From positions 3,240,501-3,304,500 of the forward strand of contig NZ_LT607733.1 in the NCBI RefSeq assembly GCF_900091445.1: a stretch of DNA of 64,000 nucleotides. The letters are read 5' to 3'. This document shows, piece by piece, positions 25,140 through 33,754 of the stretch; the stretch's first letter is position 1; each line of letters opens with the position of its first letter. The position numbers and the translations under genes are program-made. The DNA is from Micromonospora echinofusca (lineage in GTDB: Bacteria > Actinomycetota > Actinomycetes > Mycobacteriales > Micromonosporaceae). Below the pieces are notes generated by a model. That model was given only the letters and a program-made list of their open reading frames with translations. It was not told where the DNA came from and did not search any database.

Positions 25140-25809
25140 GAAGCCGCCCGCCCGGGCATCGGTAGCCGGTGTGCTCGTCGCGGTGACGCATCCACATGAC
25201 CACGTCGAGGATCCGGAGCAGGGAGATGGTGTCCGGCAGTTCGGCTTGCCGCCGGAGATCGGCGAGCCGTTCGGCGAGGATCCCGTCCCGCTCCCCCAGA
25301 CGGCCGTGCAGCCAGCGCCAGAAGTCCTTCCTCGTACGGAAGGCGCAGGCGACAACCTCGTCGTAGACCGGTACGAGGTGAGGCCGCTTGCGGGCGAGCA
25401 GCTTCCCTGCCACCACCCAGCCGATCCCGTCGGCCTTCCGCAGCAACCGCCACGCCCTGTAGGCGCCTTGCCCCTTCTCGACGAGAGGCAAGGCGCCGGG
25501 GTGGCCCAGCGCAACGGTCGTCGGTATCTCGCCCAGTTCCGCCGACACCGCCTCTCCGAGCGCGCCCTGCAACAGGTCCAAGGCGGTGCGCGGCGGCACC
25601 CGGACACTGAGCAGCTCGACCGCGATCAGGTCCTCCGCCGTGACGAGGTTGCAGGTCTCCGGCCGGTCGCCACCGCCTCCGAGTCGTTCGAACTGTCCAC
25701 CAGTGAAAGCCGATTCGCCTGCGTGCCCGAAGTACCGCTTCAGGTCGGTGACGGACTGCGGATCGCTCAGGACCGCGAGGATCTCCGCGAGGGTCAGCGG
25801 CTGTTTCAT
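25123..25809 (-). CDS. DUF6308 family protein
   Basis: A 228-residue protein resembling the actinomycete DUF6308 family. It has L-K-R-Y-F-G-H-A-G-E-S-A-F-T-G-G-Q-F-E near residue 23, then D-L-I-A-V-E-L-L-S-V-R-V-P (about 60-72), and a helical second half with Y-R-A-W-R-L-L-R-K and W-R-W-L-H-G-R-L. It contains no obvious catalytic motif. Its ATG overlaps the stop of the PD-(D/E)XK gene by 4 nt, making it the last gene of the long leftward defence operon. Function unknown; co-occurrence with restriction genes suggests a supporting role. Confidence 0.65.
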   Translation of the reverse strand: MKQPLTLAEILAVLSDPQSVTDLKRYFGHAGESAFTGGQFERLGGGGDRPETCNLVTAEDLIAVELLSVRVPPRTALDLLQGALGEAVSAELGEIPTTVALGHPGALPLVEKGQGAYRAWRLLRKADGIGWVVAGKLLARKRPHLVPVYDEVVACAFRTRKDFWRWLHGRLGERDGILAERLADLRRQAELPDTISLLRILDVVMWMRHRDEHTGYRCPGGRLPTSGR

Positions 25810-26963
25810 GCCTCCCCCTCAGTCGCGAGGCGTCGCCGGATCTCCTTGAGCGACACCACGTCACCGGCACGGGCGTCCTCCGCAGACCAGAAGTCGAGCC
25901 CGTCGGTGGCTCGGCGGGTGGCTGTGATCGAAGGGCCGTGCACCTCGATCTTCACTGCCTCGCCGGCCGCACTCGGGGAGCCGAGGGTCCGCCCGCCGTA
26001 GCGGATGCTGCCATCCGCCAGCAGTTCGGCAACGTACTGCTTGCCGAGGTACTTCCCGTAAAGTCTGCTGCCCGGGCGTAACCGACCGGCCCTGATCAGG
26101 TCGATCACCTTCAGCGCGCGTTCCCCCTCCGACACCGGCCGCTTGTGCGAACGGCTCTTGGCAGGGCGGACCGGAGTTTGCTGCTGAGGCAGCACGGGGG
26201 CCACCGTCGGAGGCACAACGGGCACCGTCTCGACATGTTCCATAGCACCAAGAGGGCTGACAGACGCGACGCCGGTGGAGGCAGCCGACGACGGGAAGTC
26301 GAAGGTGGCACGAACGCGGATGAGGCTGGCACGTATCTCGTCCCGAGTAAGTCTCGACAAACGACGGTCCAACATCGTCACCAACTCCGCCGCCGGCTCT
26401 CCATCCCCGAACAGTTCGAGCAGCTCACCATGGACCTGTCGGTCGACGAAGTAGCCCTTCCAAAGCTCTTCAATACGGTTGTCCCGCATGTTGTCCTTGC
26501 TCAGCAGTGACAGCAACTCCGCAGTGTCGTCGAGGCTGTCCTCCAATCGGACGGCGCGGAACAGCTTGTGCTCGATGGGTACGGGCGCATGGGCGTTGTA
26601 GATCCGCCACTCCGCGCCATCAGTCAACGCCACCCACTCGACACCGGCCACCGCGGCGTAGCTGATGGTCTGATTGGCCCACCGTGGATCGTCGAGATTC
26701 TCCCCGAGGCCCTTGGCTTCGACGAACAGCCGTGGCGTACGAAGAAGGAGCAGGGCGTAGTCGACGGGGTTGTCCGGGCCGCGTCGCCGGTATTCCCGGT
26801 GTACCTCGTCCGGGTCGAACAGGTCCCACCCGAGCGCTCCGATGACGGGTTCGATGAGCCCCGCCTTGGTGTTCTGTTCACCGATGCGCTGGTGTTGACG
26901 GCGGAAGCGCGCCACCCGCTCGACGCACTGCTTGAGGGCGTCCTCCAGCTCGACCGTGCTCAT
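25806..26963 (-). CDS. PD-(D/E)XK nuclease (HsdR-N-like) with C-terminal RAMA/DUF4357-like domain
   Basis: A 385-residue protein of two recognisable parts. The N-terminus (about 30-130) is an HsdR-N-type PD-(D/E)XK nuclease: E38 in G-L-I-E-P-V-I, D69 in P-V-D-Y-A-L-L-L, and E82-x-K84 in L-F-V-E-A-K-G. A Pro/Ser linker (about 225-275) leads to a RAMA-type domain (about 285-385: D-L-I-R-A-G-R-L-R-P-G-S-R-L-Y, I-R-Y-G-G-R-T-L-G-S-P-S-A-A-G-E-A-V, D-G-L-D-F-W-S). RAMA domains are thought to read modified DNA. The predicted action is modification-sensitive DNA cleavage. The ATG at 26963 is taken, with the kinase stop TGA overlapping it; a GTG at 26966 is possible. It is coupled to the kinase gene upstream and DUF6308 downstream. 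Confidence 0.75.
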   Translation of the reverse strand: MSTVELEDALKQCVERVARFRRQHQRIGEQNTKAGLIEPVIGALGWDLFDPDEVHREYRRRGPDNPVDYALLLLRTPRLFVEAKGLGENLDDPRWANQTISYAAVAGVEWVALTDGAEWRIYNAHAPVPIEHKLFRAVRLEDSLDDTAELLSLLSKDNMRDNRIEELWKGYFVDRQVHGELLELFGDGEPAAELVTMLDRRLSRLTRDEIRASLIRVRATFDFPSSAASTGVASVSPLGAMEHVETVPVVPPTVAPVLPQQQTPVRPAKSRSHKRPVSEGERALKVIDLIRAGRLRPGSRLYGKYLGKQYVAELLADGSIRYGGRTLGSPSAAGEAVKIEVHGPSITATRRATDGLDFWSAEDARAGDVVSLKEIRRRLATEGEA

Positions 26964-28573
26964 CACTCCTCGCTCCGTCCGTTCGTGCCATCGAGCAGGT
27001 TCTCGCCCAACCGGTGGAGATGGCTGAGCAGCGCCGCGATCTCGCCAGCGGCGGACGACTCTGGCCCGTACCGGCCGGTGACGTCCCGCAGCAGGCCCGT
27101 CAGCTGATGCCGAGCATCTGTCACCTCGCCGAGACCGGCGGCGAGCATGGCGATCTGCTGCCGCAACGGGAACAGTTCCGTCGCGCCCGGAGAACCGACC
27201 CTCTGTTCCTCGGCGAGCAGGGCGCGCAGCTCAGCCATTGCGGCGGCAGCCTCGCCCAGTTCCGCCTGGCAGACGGCGGCCTGTTGCCGGCAGTGCCAGA
27301 TCAGCTCCTGGTCCGGCACCGGTCGCGCGGCCAGGTCGGGGATCAGCCGCTGAAACTCGGGCAGCGCCTGCCGGAACGCGCCAGCGAGCACGTAGAGGTT
27401 GGCCAGGTTGACACGCAGCTCCAGGATCCTCGGCTGCTTGGCTGCGCCGTGTGCCTTGCGGATCGGGCGCAGTGCGGTCTCCAGCAGCTCGGCCGCCTGG
27501 GTGAACCGCTCCTCCTCTGCCAGCTCCCAGGCCCGCTCCTCGACCTCCGCCAGCTCGTCGGCAGAGGGGACGGGGATGACCTCCGGCGCGCTGCGAGGCC
27601 GCACCACGTCGATCTTCGTGGGGGCAAGGGGCGCCCGGGGTGGCAGCGGACCGAAGGGGTACCGGTAGGGCATCGTCGGATCGACCCGCTGGCCGTCCGC
27701 CACTGTCGTTGCCCGGTCGGCGGCAAGGTCCGGCTCGACGGCACCGAGCGGCATCAGAATCCCGTACACCTCGGCGGCGGACCCCGGACGGTGCTGCGGA
27801 TCCTTGGCGAGCATCCGCACCACCAGCTGCGCCAGCACGTCCGGCACGCCGGCGCGGTGGTCCGTCACCGAGGGGACCGGGTCGTTCATGTGCCGATGCA
27901 GCATGCCGAGCGGGTTGTCCGCCCGGTAGGGCGGGTTGCCGGTCAGCAGTTCGAACAGCACACAGCCGAGCGCATACAGATCCGCCTTCGGGCCCACCGT
28001 ACTGTTCAACGCCTGCTCGGGCGCCATGTAGGTGGGCGTGCCGAGGGTGTGGCCGGTGGCGGTCAGTCGGGGTACATCTGCCGGGCCGAGCAGCGCAGCC
28101 ACCCCGAAGTCGAGGACCTTGACCGAGCCGGTGGGTGTGACCATCAGGTTCTGCGGCTTGAGGTCACGGTGCACCAGCGAGGCCGCGTGCGCCGTCGCCA
28201 GGACGGAGCAGATCTGCGCCCCGATCGCCGCGGCCCACGGCACCGAGAGCCAGCCGCGTTCCGCGACCAGGTCGGAGAGGAGCATGCCGGGTACGAGCTG
28301 CATGACGATGTAGATGTCGTCGCCCTGAACGCCGACGTCATACACGCTGGGTACCCCGGGATGGTCGAGCCGGGCGGTGACCCGTGCCTCCCGCATGAAC
28401 CGCTCGACCGCGTTCTCCCGCTCGCCGTCCGGAATGGAGAGCTTGCGGAGGAACTTGATCGCGACGGGCCGGTCGAGCTTCTCGTCGAAGCCGGCCCACA
28501 CCTCTCCCATGCCACCGCGACCGACCGCGTACGTGAGTTCGTAGCGGTCGGCCACGCGGTCCTGCGCCCGCAT
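26963..28573 (-). CDS. Serine/threonine protein kinase with C-terminal TPR-like region
   Basis: A 536-residue Hanks-type kinase. All catalytic landmarks are present: glycine loop G-R-G-G-M-G-E-V-W (18-26), catalytic Lys40 (V-A-I-K), H-R-D-L-K-P-Q-N (135-142), D-F-G (155-157) and A-P-E (184-186). The domain ends near 280. A Pro-rich linker (290-330) leads to a helical region (about 340-530) resembling tetratricopeptide repeats: L-E-L-R-V-N-L-A-N-L-Y-V-L-A-G-A-F and similar units. No membrane helix is present, so it is cytosolic, unlike PknB-type sensors. The ATG at 28573 follows a TTG; GGGGG sits upstream. It is embedded in a string of restriction-related genes, which suggests control of DNA defence by phosphorylation. 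This is inference. Confidence 0.85.
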   Translation of the reverse strand: MRAQDRVADRYELTYAVGRGGMGEVWAGFDEKLDRPVAIKFLRKLSIPDGERENAVERFMREARVTARLDHPGVPSVYDVGVQGDDIYIVMQLVPGMLLSDLVAERGWLSVPWAAAIGAQICSVLATAHAASLVHRDLKPQNLMVTPTGSVKVLDFGVAALLGPADVPRLTATGHTLGTPTYMAPEQALNSTVGPKADLYALGCVLFELLTGNPPYRADNPLGMLHRHMNDPVPSVTDHRAGVPDVLAQLVVRMLAKDPQHRPGSAAEVYGILMPLGAVEPDLAADRATTVADGQRVDPTMPYRYPFGPLPPRAPLAPTKIDVVRPRSAPEVIPVPSADELAEVEERAWELAEEERFTQAAELLETALRPIRKAHGAAKQPRILELRVNLANLYVLAGAFRQALPEFQRLIPDLAARPVPDQELIWHCRQQAAVCQAELGEAAAAMAELRALLAEEQRVGSPGATELFPLRQQIAMLAAGLGEVTDARHQLTGLLRDVTGRYGPESSAAGEIAALLSHLHRLGENLLDGTNGRSEE

Positions 28574-28618
28574 CAAACCCCCAGGTCAATCGGTCTACTG
28601 GCCTCGTCGTCGATACCG

Positions 28619-29509
28619 TCAGTGCTTGCCGCCGTACAAGTCGTTGAGTTCGCGGTAGGCGTCGAGCACAGCCGTCGTCTCGTCCGCGAGCTGTTCGCTC
28701 GCACCCGACGGTCCCGACATGGGGTCGACCACAAGCTCAGCGAGCGCCTTCTCGGTCCGCTGAAGCGTCTCGTCCAGCTCACGGTCACGGATGAACCGCT
28801 CTCCGGCCTCAGCGGCGGCGGTCAGTTGCCCGACGAGCGTCGCCAGTTCGCCGTTGACTTCCTTCCACAGTGCGTCGGCCTGCTGCCGCTGGTGTTTCAA
28901 GTCCCGGTACGCGCGGCTCGACTCGTCCGTGGTGTCCTTCTCGTGCCGCCGCAGGTCGTCGCGGACCGCCCGGATGTCCTGCTTGCGCGCCAGGTTCTTG
29001 GCACCGTCCCAGAGCGCCTGCGCCAGGAGCTCACCGGCCTCGCTGGGCTCGACGAGCTCGTCGAGTGCAGGGAGCGTCCGACCCACCCGCTCGGCGAGCG
29101 TGACCAGTGCCCGGAAGGAGCGCTGTTCCTGCGGCGTGGTCAGCAGTCGGTGGATGTCGGGGAAACTGCGAAGGTCCGGCGTGCGGACTGTGCCCTGCTG
29201 CTCGGCCCTGATCGCGCCGACGATGGCTGCGGCGCCAAGAACGAAGGCGACCACGAAGATCACCCCGGCGTACGGCGCTCCTCCCGCCAGGCAGATACCG
29301 ATCGAGACGACGGCGATCAGGATCATCTGCTGGGTCGCCCGCCGGTTCGCCGCTTCCCGACTCATGGGGGCGTCGGGGCTGACGTCGGTGACGCTGCCCC
29401 ATTCGTGCACCCGGGCCCGCCCGCTGACCCCCACCTCGGTCAACGCGACCGCAGTGGTCTTCGCGTCACTGGCGATCCACAGGTGGACGTAGTTCTCCGA
29501 CGACGTCAC
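28619..29509 (-). CDS. Membrane protein with coiled-coil tail
   Basis: A 296-residue protein with no recognised family. A cytosolic N-terminus (1-60) is followed by two adjoining transmembrane helices (about 61-78 and 82-100, Q-M-I-L-I-A-V-V-S-I-G-I-C-L-A-G-G and V-I-F-V-V-A-F-V-L-G-A-A), then a long charged helical region (about 130-290) with coiled-coil character (K-D-T-T-D-E-S-S-R-A-Y-R-D-L-K-H-Q-R-Q-Q-A). It sits between hsdR (58 nt) and the kinase gene (45 nt) on the same strand. It could be a membrane anchor or the kinase substrate. The GTG at 29509 has only a distant AAAGG. Confidence 0.6.
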   Translation of the reverse strand: MTSSENYVHLWIASDAKTTAVALTEVGVSGRARVHEWGSVTDVSPDAPMSREAANRRATQQMILIAVVSIGICLAGGAPYAGVIFVVAFVLGAAAIVGAIRAEQQGTVRTPDLRSFPDIHRLLTTPQEQRSFRALVTLAERVGRTLPALDELVEPSEAGELLAQALWDGAKNLARKQDIRAVRDDLRRHEKDTTDESSRAYRDLKHQRQQADALWKEVNGELATLVGQLTAAAEAGERFIRDRELDETLQRTEKALAELVVDPMSGPSGASEQLADETTAVLDAYRELNDLYGGKH

Positions 29510-29567
29510 GAGACGTTGCCTTTCTCCGAGGGGTTCGACTCACCGCTTGTCCGGCGCGGGTGACCGC

Positions 29568-32500
29568 TCAGGCGATGCCCTTGCGGCGGCGGATCATCTG
29601 GTACGCCTGCCGGCGCGCGAACTGGTTGAGCTGCGACCGCAAAGCGTCGTCGTCGAGGTAGCGCTGCATGAGCTTGCCGTTGTCGTCGTGCCGGGACAGG
29701 ATCACGTCCTCGATCCGCTTGTCGCAGACGACACCGAAGTTGCTCTCGTCGTTGACCATCGCGGCGGCTTCGAGGGTGCCGTCCTCGGCGAGGGCGACGA
29801 TCTGCTGCTCGACCCAGACCTTGTCCGACTCGCCAAGCCCGATGCCGAACTTGTCGTTGAACGCGTCGATCAGCTCGGACAGGGCCACCTTCTCCGGGTC
29901 GTGCTGCCGGCCCGCCGCCCCGCCCACGAAGCCGGGCAGCATCTGCTCGCCCTCGGGCGTCAGCGACGCGTCGTGCTCGCCGGTCTTGCTGACCCGCAGG
30001 TGGGTCAGCTGCACCTCGCCGATGTCGACGGACGGATCCTGCCGGCGAGGCAGCCGGTTGAGCAGCGCCCGCCCGTACAGGTAGAGACGTTCCAGGTCCT
30101 CGTCGTGGTAGGGCACGACCTGGCTGAGGAACGCGTACATCCGGGTGTAGTCGCGCAGCGCGGACCGGAAGCCGTCGGCGGCCTCCGGGTCGTCGGCAGC
30201 GAGGGCCTTGTAGCGATCGACGGCCGGCTCGGTGAAGCGGTAGAGCGCGGCGTGCGCCCGCTGCAGGCCGGTGTCGCTGGTCGCCTTGCGTTCCGCGGCG
30301 AGCAGCGCCTCGGCGTACGCCTGCATCTCCGAGTCGACCAGCACCGGATACCCGGTGACCGCGTTCTGCGCCGTGTAGAGCAGGTTCGGGTCGGTGGGGG
30401 TGGTGGCGGCGGTCTCGAAGTACGGCTTGAACTGCTCGGCGATGTCGCCGGCCTCGTTGACGAAGTCGAGGACGAAGATGTCGCCCTGGGCCTTGAGCGG
30501 GTGGGTCCGGTTGAGCCGGGACAGGGTCTGCACGGCGGCGACGCTCTTGAGGAGCTTGTCGACATACATCGTGGTGAGCAGCGGCTGGTCGAAGCCGGTC
30601 TGGTACTTCTCGGCGACGACCAGGATCCGGTACTCGGTGTCCTGCTTGGCCCTCGGCGTGCCAGCGTGCTTGTCGTCGGCGGCGGTGTAGGCGAACTTCT
30701 CGGGCAGCTCGCCCTCGCTGAACCCGTTGACCCGCGCCTCGGTGTGCTCGACGCCGTCGACCTCCAGCTCACCCGAGAAGGCGACCAGGGAGTCGCAGCC
30801 GACGTAGCCCTGCAGGCCGACGTACTTCTTGATGGCGGTGTGCAGACGGACGGCAGCCTCGCGGGAGCCGGTGACCACCATGGCCTTGGCGCGACCGCCG
30901 AGGCGCGGCGCAGTGTGCTTGCGGAAGTGCTCGACGATGATCTCGGCCTTCTGCGCCTGCATCGTCGGGTGCAGGCTGGCGAAGCGGGCAAGCTGCGCGC
31001 CGGCCTTCTTCGGGTCGACGTCCGGGTCGTCGGGGTTGGCGTTGGCCAGCTTCCAGTACGACTTGTAGGTCACGTAGTTGCGCAGCACGTCGAGGATGAA
31101 GCCCTCCTCGATGGCCTGCCGCATCGAGTACGTGTGGAACGGCTGCGGGTTGCCGGTGACCGGGTGCGGCGTGCCGAACAACTCCAGGGTCTTCGGCTTC
31201 GGCGTGGCGGTGAAGGCGAAGTACGATAGCGTCTCGTGCCGGCCCCGGGCCAGCGCGGAGGCGGTGAGCAGGTCACCCGACTCGTCGACGTCGTCGCTGC
31301 CGAGCTTGAGCAGCACCTTCTTCAGCGCGGCGGCCGAGTCGCCGGACTGCGACGAGTGCGCCTCGTCGACGATGACGGCGAACCGCTTGCCCTTGAGCCC
31401 CTGCACCTTGTCGAGGATGTAGGGGAACTTCTGCATGGTGGTGATGACCACCTTGGCGGTCTCGCCCTGGAGGGCGGCGGCGAGCTGTGCGGAGTCCTTG
31501 TCGATCCGCTGCACCACGCCCGGCACGTGCTCGAACTGGAAGACGGTGTCCTGCAACTGCCGGTCCAGCACCACCCGGTCGGTGATGATGATGACCTTGT
31601 CGAAGACCGGCTCGTTGGGGCGCAGCCGTTCGTCGTCGACCACGGGCGCGGTGTGCAGGCTGGACAGCCGGTGCGCCAGCCAGGCGATGGTGTTCGACTT
31701 GCCCGACCCGGCCGAGTGCATGACCAGGTAGTTGTGGCCGGAACCGTGGCGGGCCGCGTGGTCGGTGAGCTGGGTGACCGCGTGCCACTGGTGGTAGCGC
31801 GGGAAGATCAGGCTCCGCGACTCCTTGTCGGTGTGCAGGAACCGCCGCACCAGGTCCATCCAGGTGTCCGGGTGCCAGATCTGCTCCCACAGGTAGGAGC
31901 TGCGGTAACCGGACGCGCCGACCGGCGGGTTGCCGGCGCCGCCGGAGACACCCGGCCCGTCCGAGCCGGTGTTGAAGGGCAGAAACCGCGTCTTCTCCCC
32001 CGCCAGCTTCGTCGTCACGAAGACCAGGTCGGGATCCACGGCGAAGTGCACGAGAGTACGCCGAGCGAAGAGCAGTTCCTTCGGGTCACGGGTCTTGCGG
32101 TACTGCTCCTTGGCGTCCTCGACGGTCTGGCCGGTCAGCGGGTTCTTCAGTTCGGCCGTGGCGAGCGGGATGCCGTTGACGAAGAGCACCAGGTCGAGAG
32201 TGTTGTTGTTGCTGGTCGAGTAGGCGAGCTGGCGGGTGACGGTGAGGCGGTTAGCGCGGTAGAGCTTGAGCGCGTCGTCGGTGATGGCATGAGCGGGCTT
32301 GAAGTAGGCAAGCCGGATCAGGACGCCCTTGTCCTTGACGCCTCGGCGGAGGACGTCGAGGGGGCCGCGTTCGTCGATCTGCCTGGCGAGATGCTGGGCG
32401 AATTGCCGCTGCGCCTCGTCTGGGTTATTGCCGTGGTATGCCAGCAACTTCGCCCACTCGTCCGGCTGGGTAGCGCCAATGAAGGCGAGAAGTTCGGCGG

Positions 32501-32615
32501 TATCGAGCCCGAGTTGCCGAGCGTAATCGCTCGCGGCGCCGCGCAGCCACCCCGAGCCCAGCAGCGCCGCCTTGATCGCCACCTCGAACATCTGCTCTTG
32601 ATTTGCCAGGCTCAT
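29568..32615 (-). CDS. hsdR: Type I restriction enzyme, R subunit
   Basis: A 1,015-residue motor-nuclease subunit. The N-terminal PD-(D/E)XK site is intact: D141 in L-D-L-V-L-F-V-N-G, then E155-x-K157 (T-A-E-L-K-N). The SF2 translocase has Walker A H-S-A-G-S-G-K-S (300-307), DEAH box 417-420 (I-V-D-E-A-H-S-S-Q), and motif VI with Q-T-L-S-R-L-N-R. The C-terminus is the helical region that contacts the methylase. It cleaves unmodified DNA after ATP-driven translocation when joined with HsdM and HsdS. Its ATG at 32615 overlaps the hsdS stop by 4 nt. No frameshift is seen, so the system looks functional. Confidence 0.93.
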   Translation of the reverse strand: MSLANQEQMFEVAIKAALLGSGWLRGAASDYARQLGLDTAELLAFIGATQPDEWAKLLAYHGNNPDEAQRQFAQHLARQIDERGPLDVLRRGVKDKGVLIRLAYFKPAHAITDDALKLYRANRLTVTRQLAYSTSNNNTLDLVLFVNGIPLATAELKNPLTGQTVEDAKEQYRKTRDPKELLFARRTLVHFAVDPDLVFVTTKLAGEKTRFLPFNTGSDGPGVSGGAGNPPVGASGYRSSYLWEQIWHPDTWMDLVRRFLHTDKESRSLIFPRYHQWHAVTQLTDHAARHGSGHNYLVMHSAGSGKSNTIAWLAHRLSSLHTAPVVDDERLRPNEPVFDKVIIITDRVVLDRQLQDTVFQFEHVPGVVQRIDKDSAQLAAALQGETAKVVITTMQKFPYILDKVQGLKGKRFAVIVDEAHSSQSGDSAAALKKVLLKLGSDDVDESGDLLTASALARGRHETLSYFAFTATPKPKTLELFGTPHPVTGNPQPFHTYSMRQAIEEGFILDVLRNYVTYKSYWKLANANPDDPDVDPKKAGAQLARFASLHPTMQAQKAEIIVEHFRKHTAPRLGGRAKAMVVTGSREAAVRLHTAIKKYVGLQGYVGCDSLVAFSGELEVDGVEHTEARVNGFSEGELPEKFAYTAADDKHAGTPRAKQDTEYRILVVAEKYQTGFDQPLLTTMYVDKLLKSVAAVQTLSRLNRTHPLKAQGDIFVLDFVNEAGDIAEQFKPYFETAATTPTDPNLLYTAQNAVTGYPVLVDSEMQAYAEALLAAERKATSDTGLQRAHAALYRFTEPAVDRYKALAADDPEAADGFRSALRDYTRMYAFLSQVVPYHDEDLERLYLYGRALLNRLPRRQDPSVDIGEVQLTHLRVSKTGEHDASLTPEGEQMLPGFVGGAAGRQHDPEKVALSELIDAFNDKFGIGLGESDKVWVEQQIVALAEDGTLEAAAMVNDESNFGVVCDKRIEDVILSRHDDNGKLMQRYLDDDALRSQLNQFARRQAYQMIRRRKGIA

Positions 32616-33754
32616 ACGTCAACCCCCCGCGCCGTCGTCACGTCGATCTGACCCGTTACGGCAGCTGTGATCAGCGCCTTCCGCCGCTCATTAAGCAGGG
32701 AAACCTGCTGTCGCGCCAACGTTTGGATGCTCCGTGTAATTTTCTCCGCAGCAGACAGGTTTGCGACCAGCCGAGACTGCTGTTCGACAGGTACGTATGG
32801 AACCCTAAGATTGCCATACCGCTCGGCGTTGAAATTCTGAATTGTCGCACTGACAGATTCGAGTTGAATCTGCTGCCAGTAGGTGGCCGACTGACAAAAG
32901 AAGGCAACATACTCCGGCAGTACCAAATCTTTTCGGAAGCGGGCCCGGATCAGATATCCGGCGAATGCCGCAGGACCCCAATCCGCCTTGTAGAGAAAGG
33001 TCTTGCCAACGGTAGCACCGCTTCGGGTGAATAGGAGATCGCCGTCTGCAAGCATGTATCGCCGTGCAATCTCTGGCGGCAACGAAACGAACGTCTCGTC
33101 TCTCAGATTCCCATCGGGTGCGACATCCGTCGTCCTGATGTACCGCGGCCAGTTTCGCTCCTGATGCTGCGCCGCTTCTGCGGCTCCATACTCGAGCGGA
33201 CGCGCTAGCAAGAACTTTAGTCGTGTTGATGTCGCAGCAGGTCCCACTAGCTGCCACTCGATGAGGGACGAGAAACGCTCTCCATTTAGATGGATAGCCC
33301 GCTGCCTAGCCTCCACGGCACGATTAACTCGCGAGCACTCAATGTCGAGGAAGTGGGCGATCCGACGCTGCTCCTCCACAGAAGGAGGCGTCGGAACGAG
33401 TACCCCATGTGCGGTTTCGCGAGAAAGCCCGGGAACACCTACATCCTGCGATGAACCCTTAAGGTTCACCATTTGCAACACATAGTACAGCCACCGGAGA
33501 TCCACCGTCGAAGTGCGGCCATCGATTGCATATGCAGTATCGATGACGAAGGCGCCCCGTTGAGCCCAATGGACAGTGCCGTAACTTCCCTTCCTGCCCA
33601 CCACGATCGCGGGTGCATCAGTGTTCCCCACATGATGGCTGCCGCTAACTCCACCAGAACCATAGACGGGAACTTCGCCGGGGCTGCGCAGTTCAGCTGA
33701 AAGAGCGTCACCGTATCGCAGCTGAGCGATGCGCTTCAGAGGAATCAATTCCAT
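32612..33754 (-). CDS. hsdS: Type I restriction enzyme, specificity subunit
   Basis: A 380-residue protein with two target-recognition halves separated by a conserved helix. The first target domain (about 10-120: V-P-V-Y-G-S-G-G-V-S-G, I-V-V-G-R-K-G-S-Y-G-T-V) ends in P-S-V-E-E-Q-R-R-I-A-H-F-L-D. The second (about 185-330: L-L-F-T-R-S-G-A-T-V-G-K) ends in P-V-E-Q-Q-S-R-L-V-A-N-L-S. This is the usual HsdS duplicate pattern. The two domains set the bipartite recognition sequence, which cannot be predicted here. Base composition is clearly more A+T-rich than hsdM or hsdR, as often seen in specificity genes that are exchanged. The start abuts the hsdM stop (TAATG). Confidence 0.9.
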   Translation of the reverse strand: MELIPLKRIAQLRYGDALSAELRSPGEVPVYGSGGVSGSHHVGNTDAPAIVVGRKGSYGTVHWAQRGAFVIDTAYAIDGRTSTVDLRWLYYVLQMVNLKGSSQDVGVPGLSRETAHGVLVPTPPSVEEQRRIAHFLDIECSRVNRAVEARQRAIHLNGERFSSLIEWQLVGPAATSTRLKFLLARPLEYGAAEAAQHQERNWPRYIRTTDVAPDGNLRDETFVSLPPEIARRYMLADGDLLFTRSGATVGKTFLYKADWGPAAFAGYLIRARFRKDLVLPEYVAFFCQSATYWQQIQLESVSATIQNFNAERYGNLRVPYVPVEQQSRLVANLSAAEKITRSIQTLARQQVSLLNERRKALITAAVTGQIDVTTARGVDV

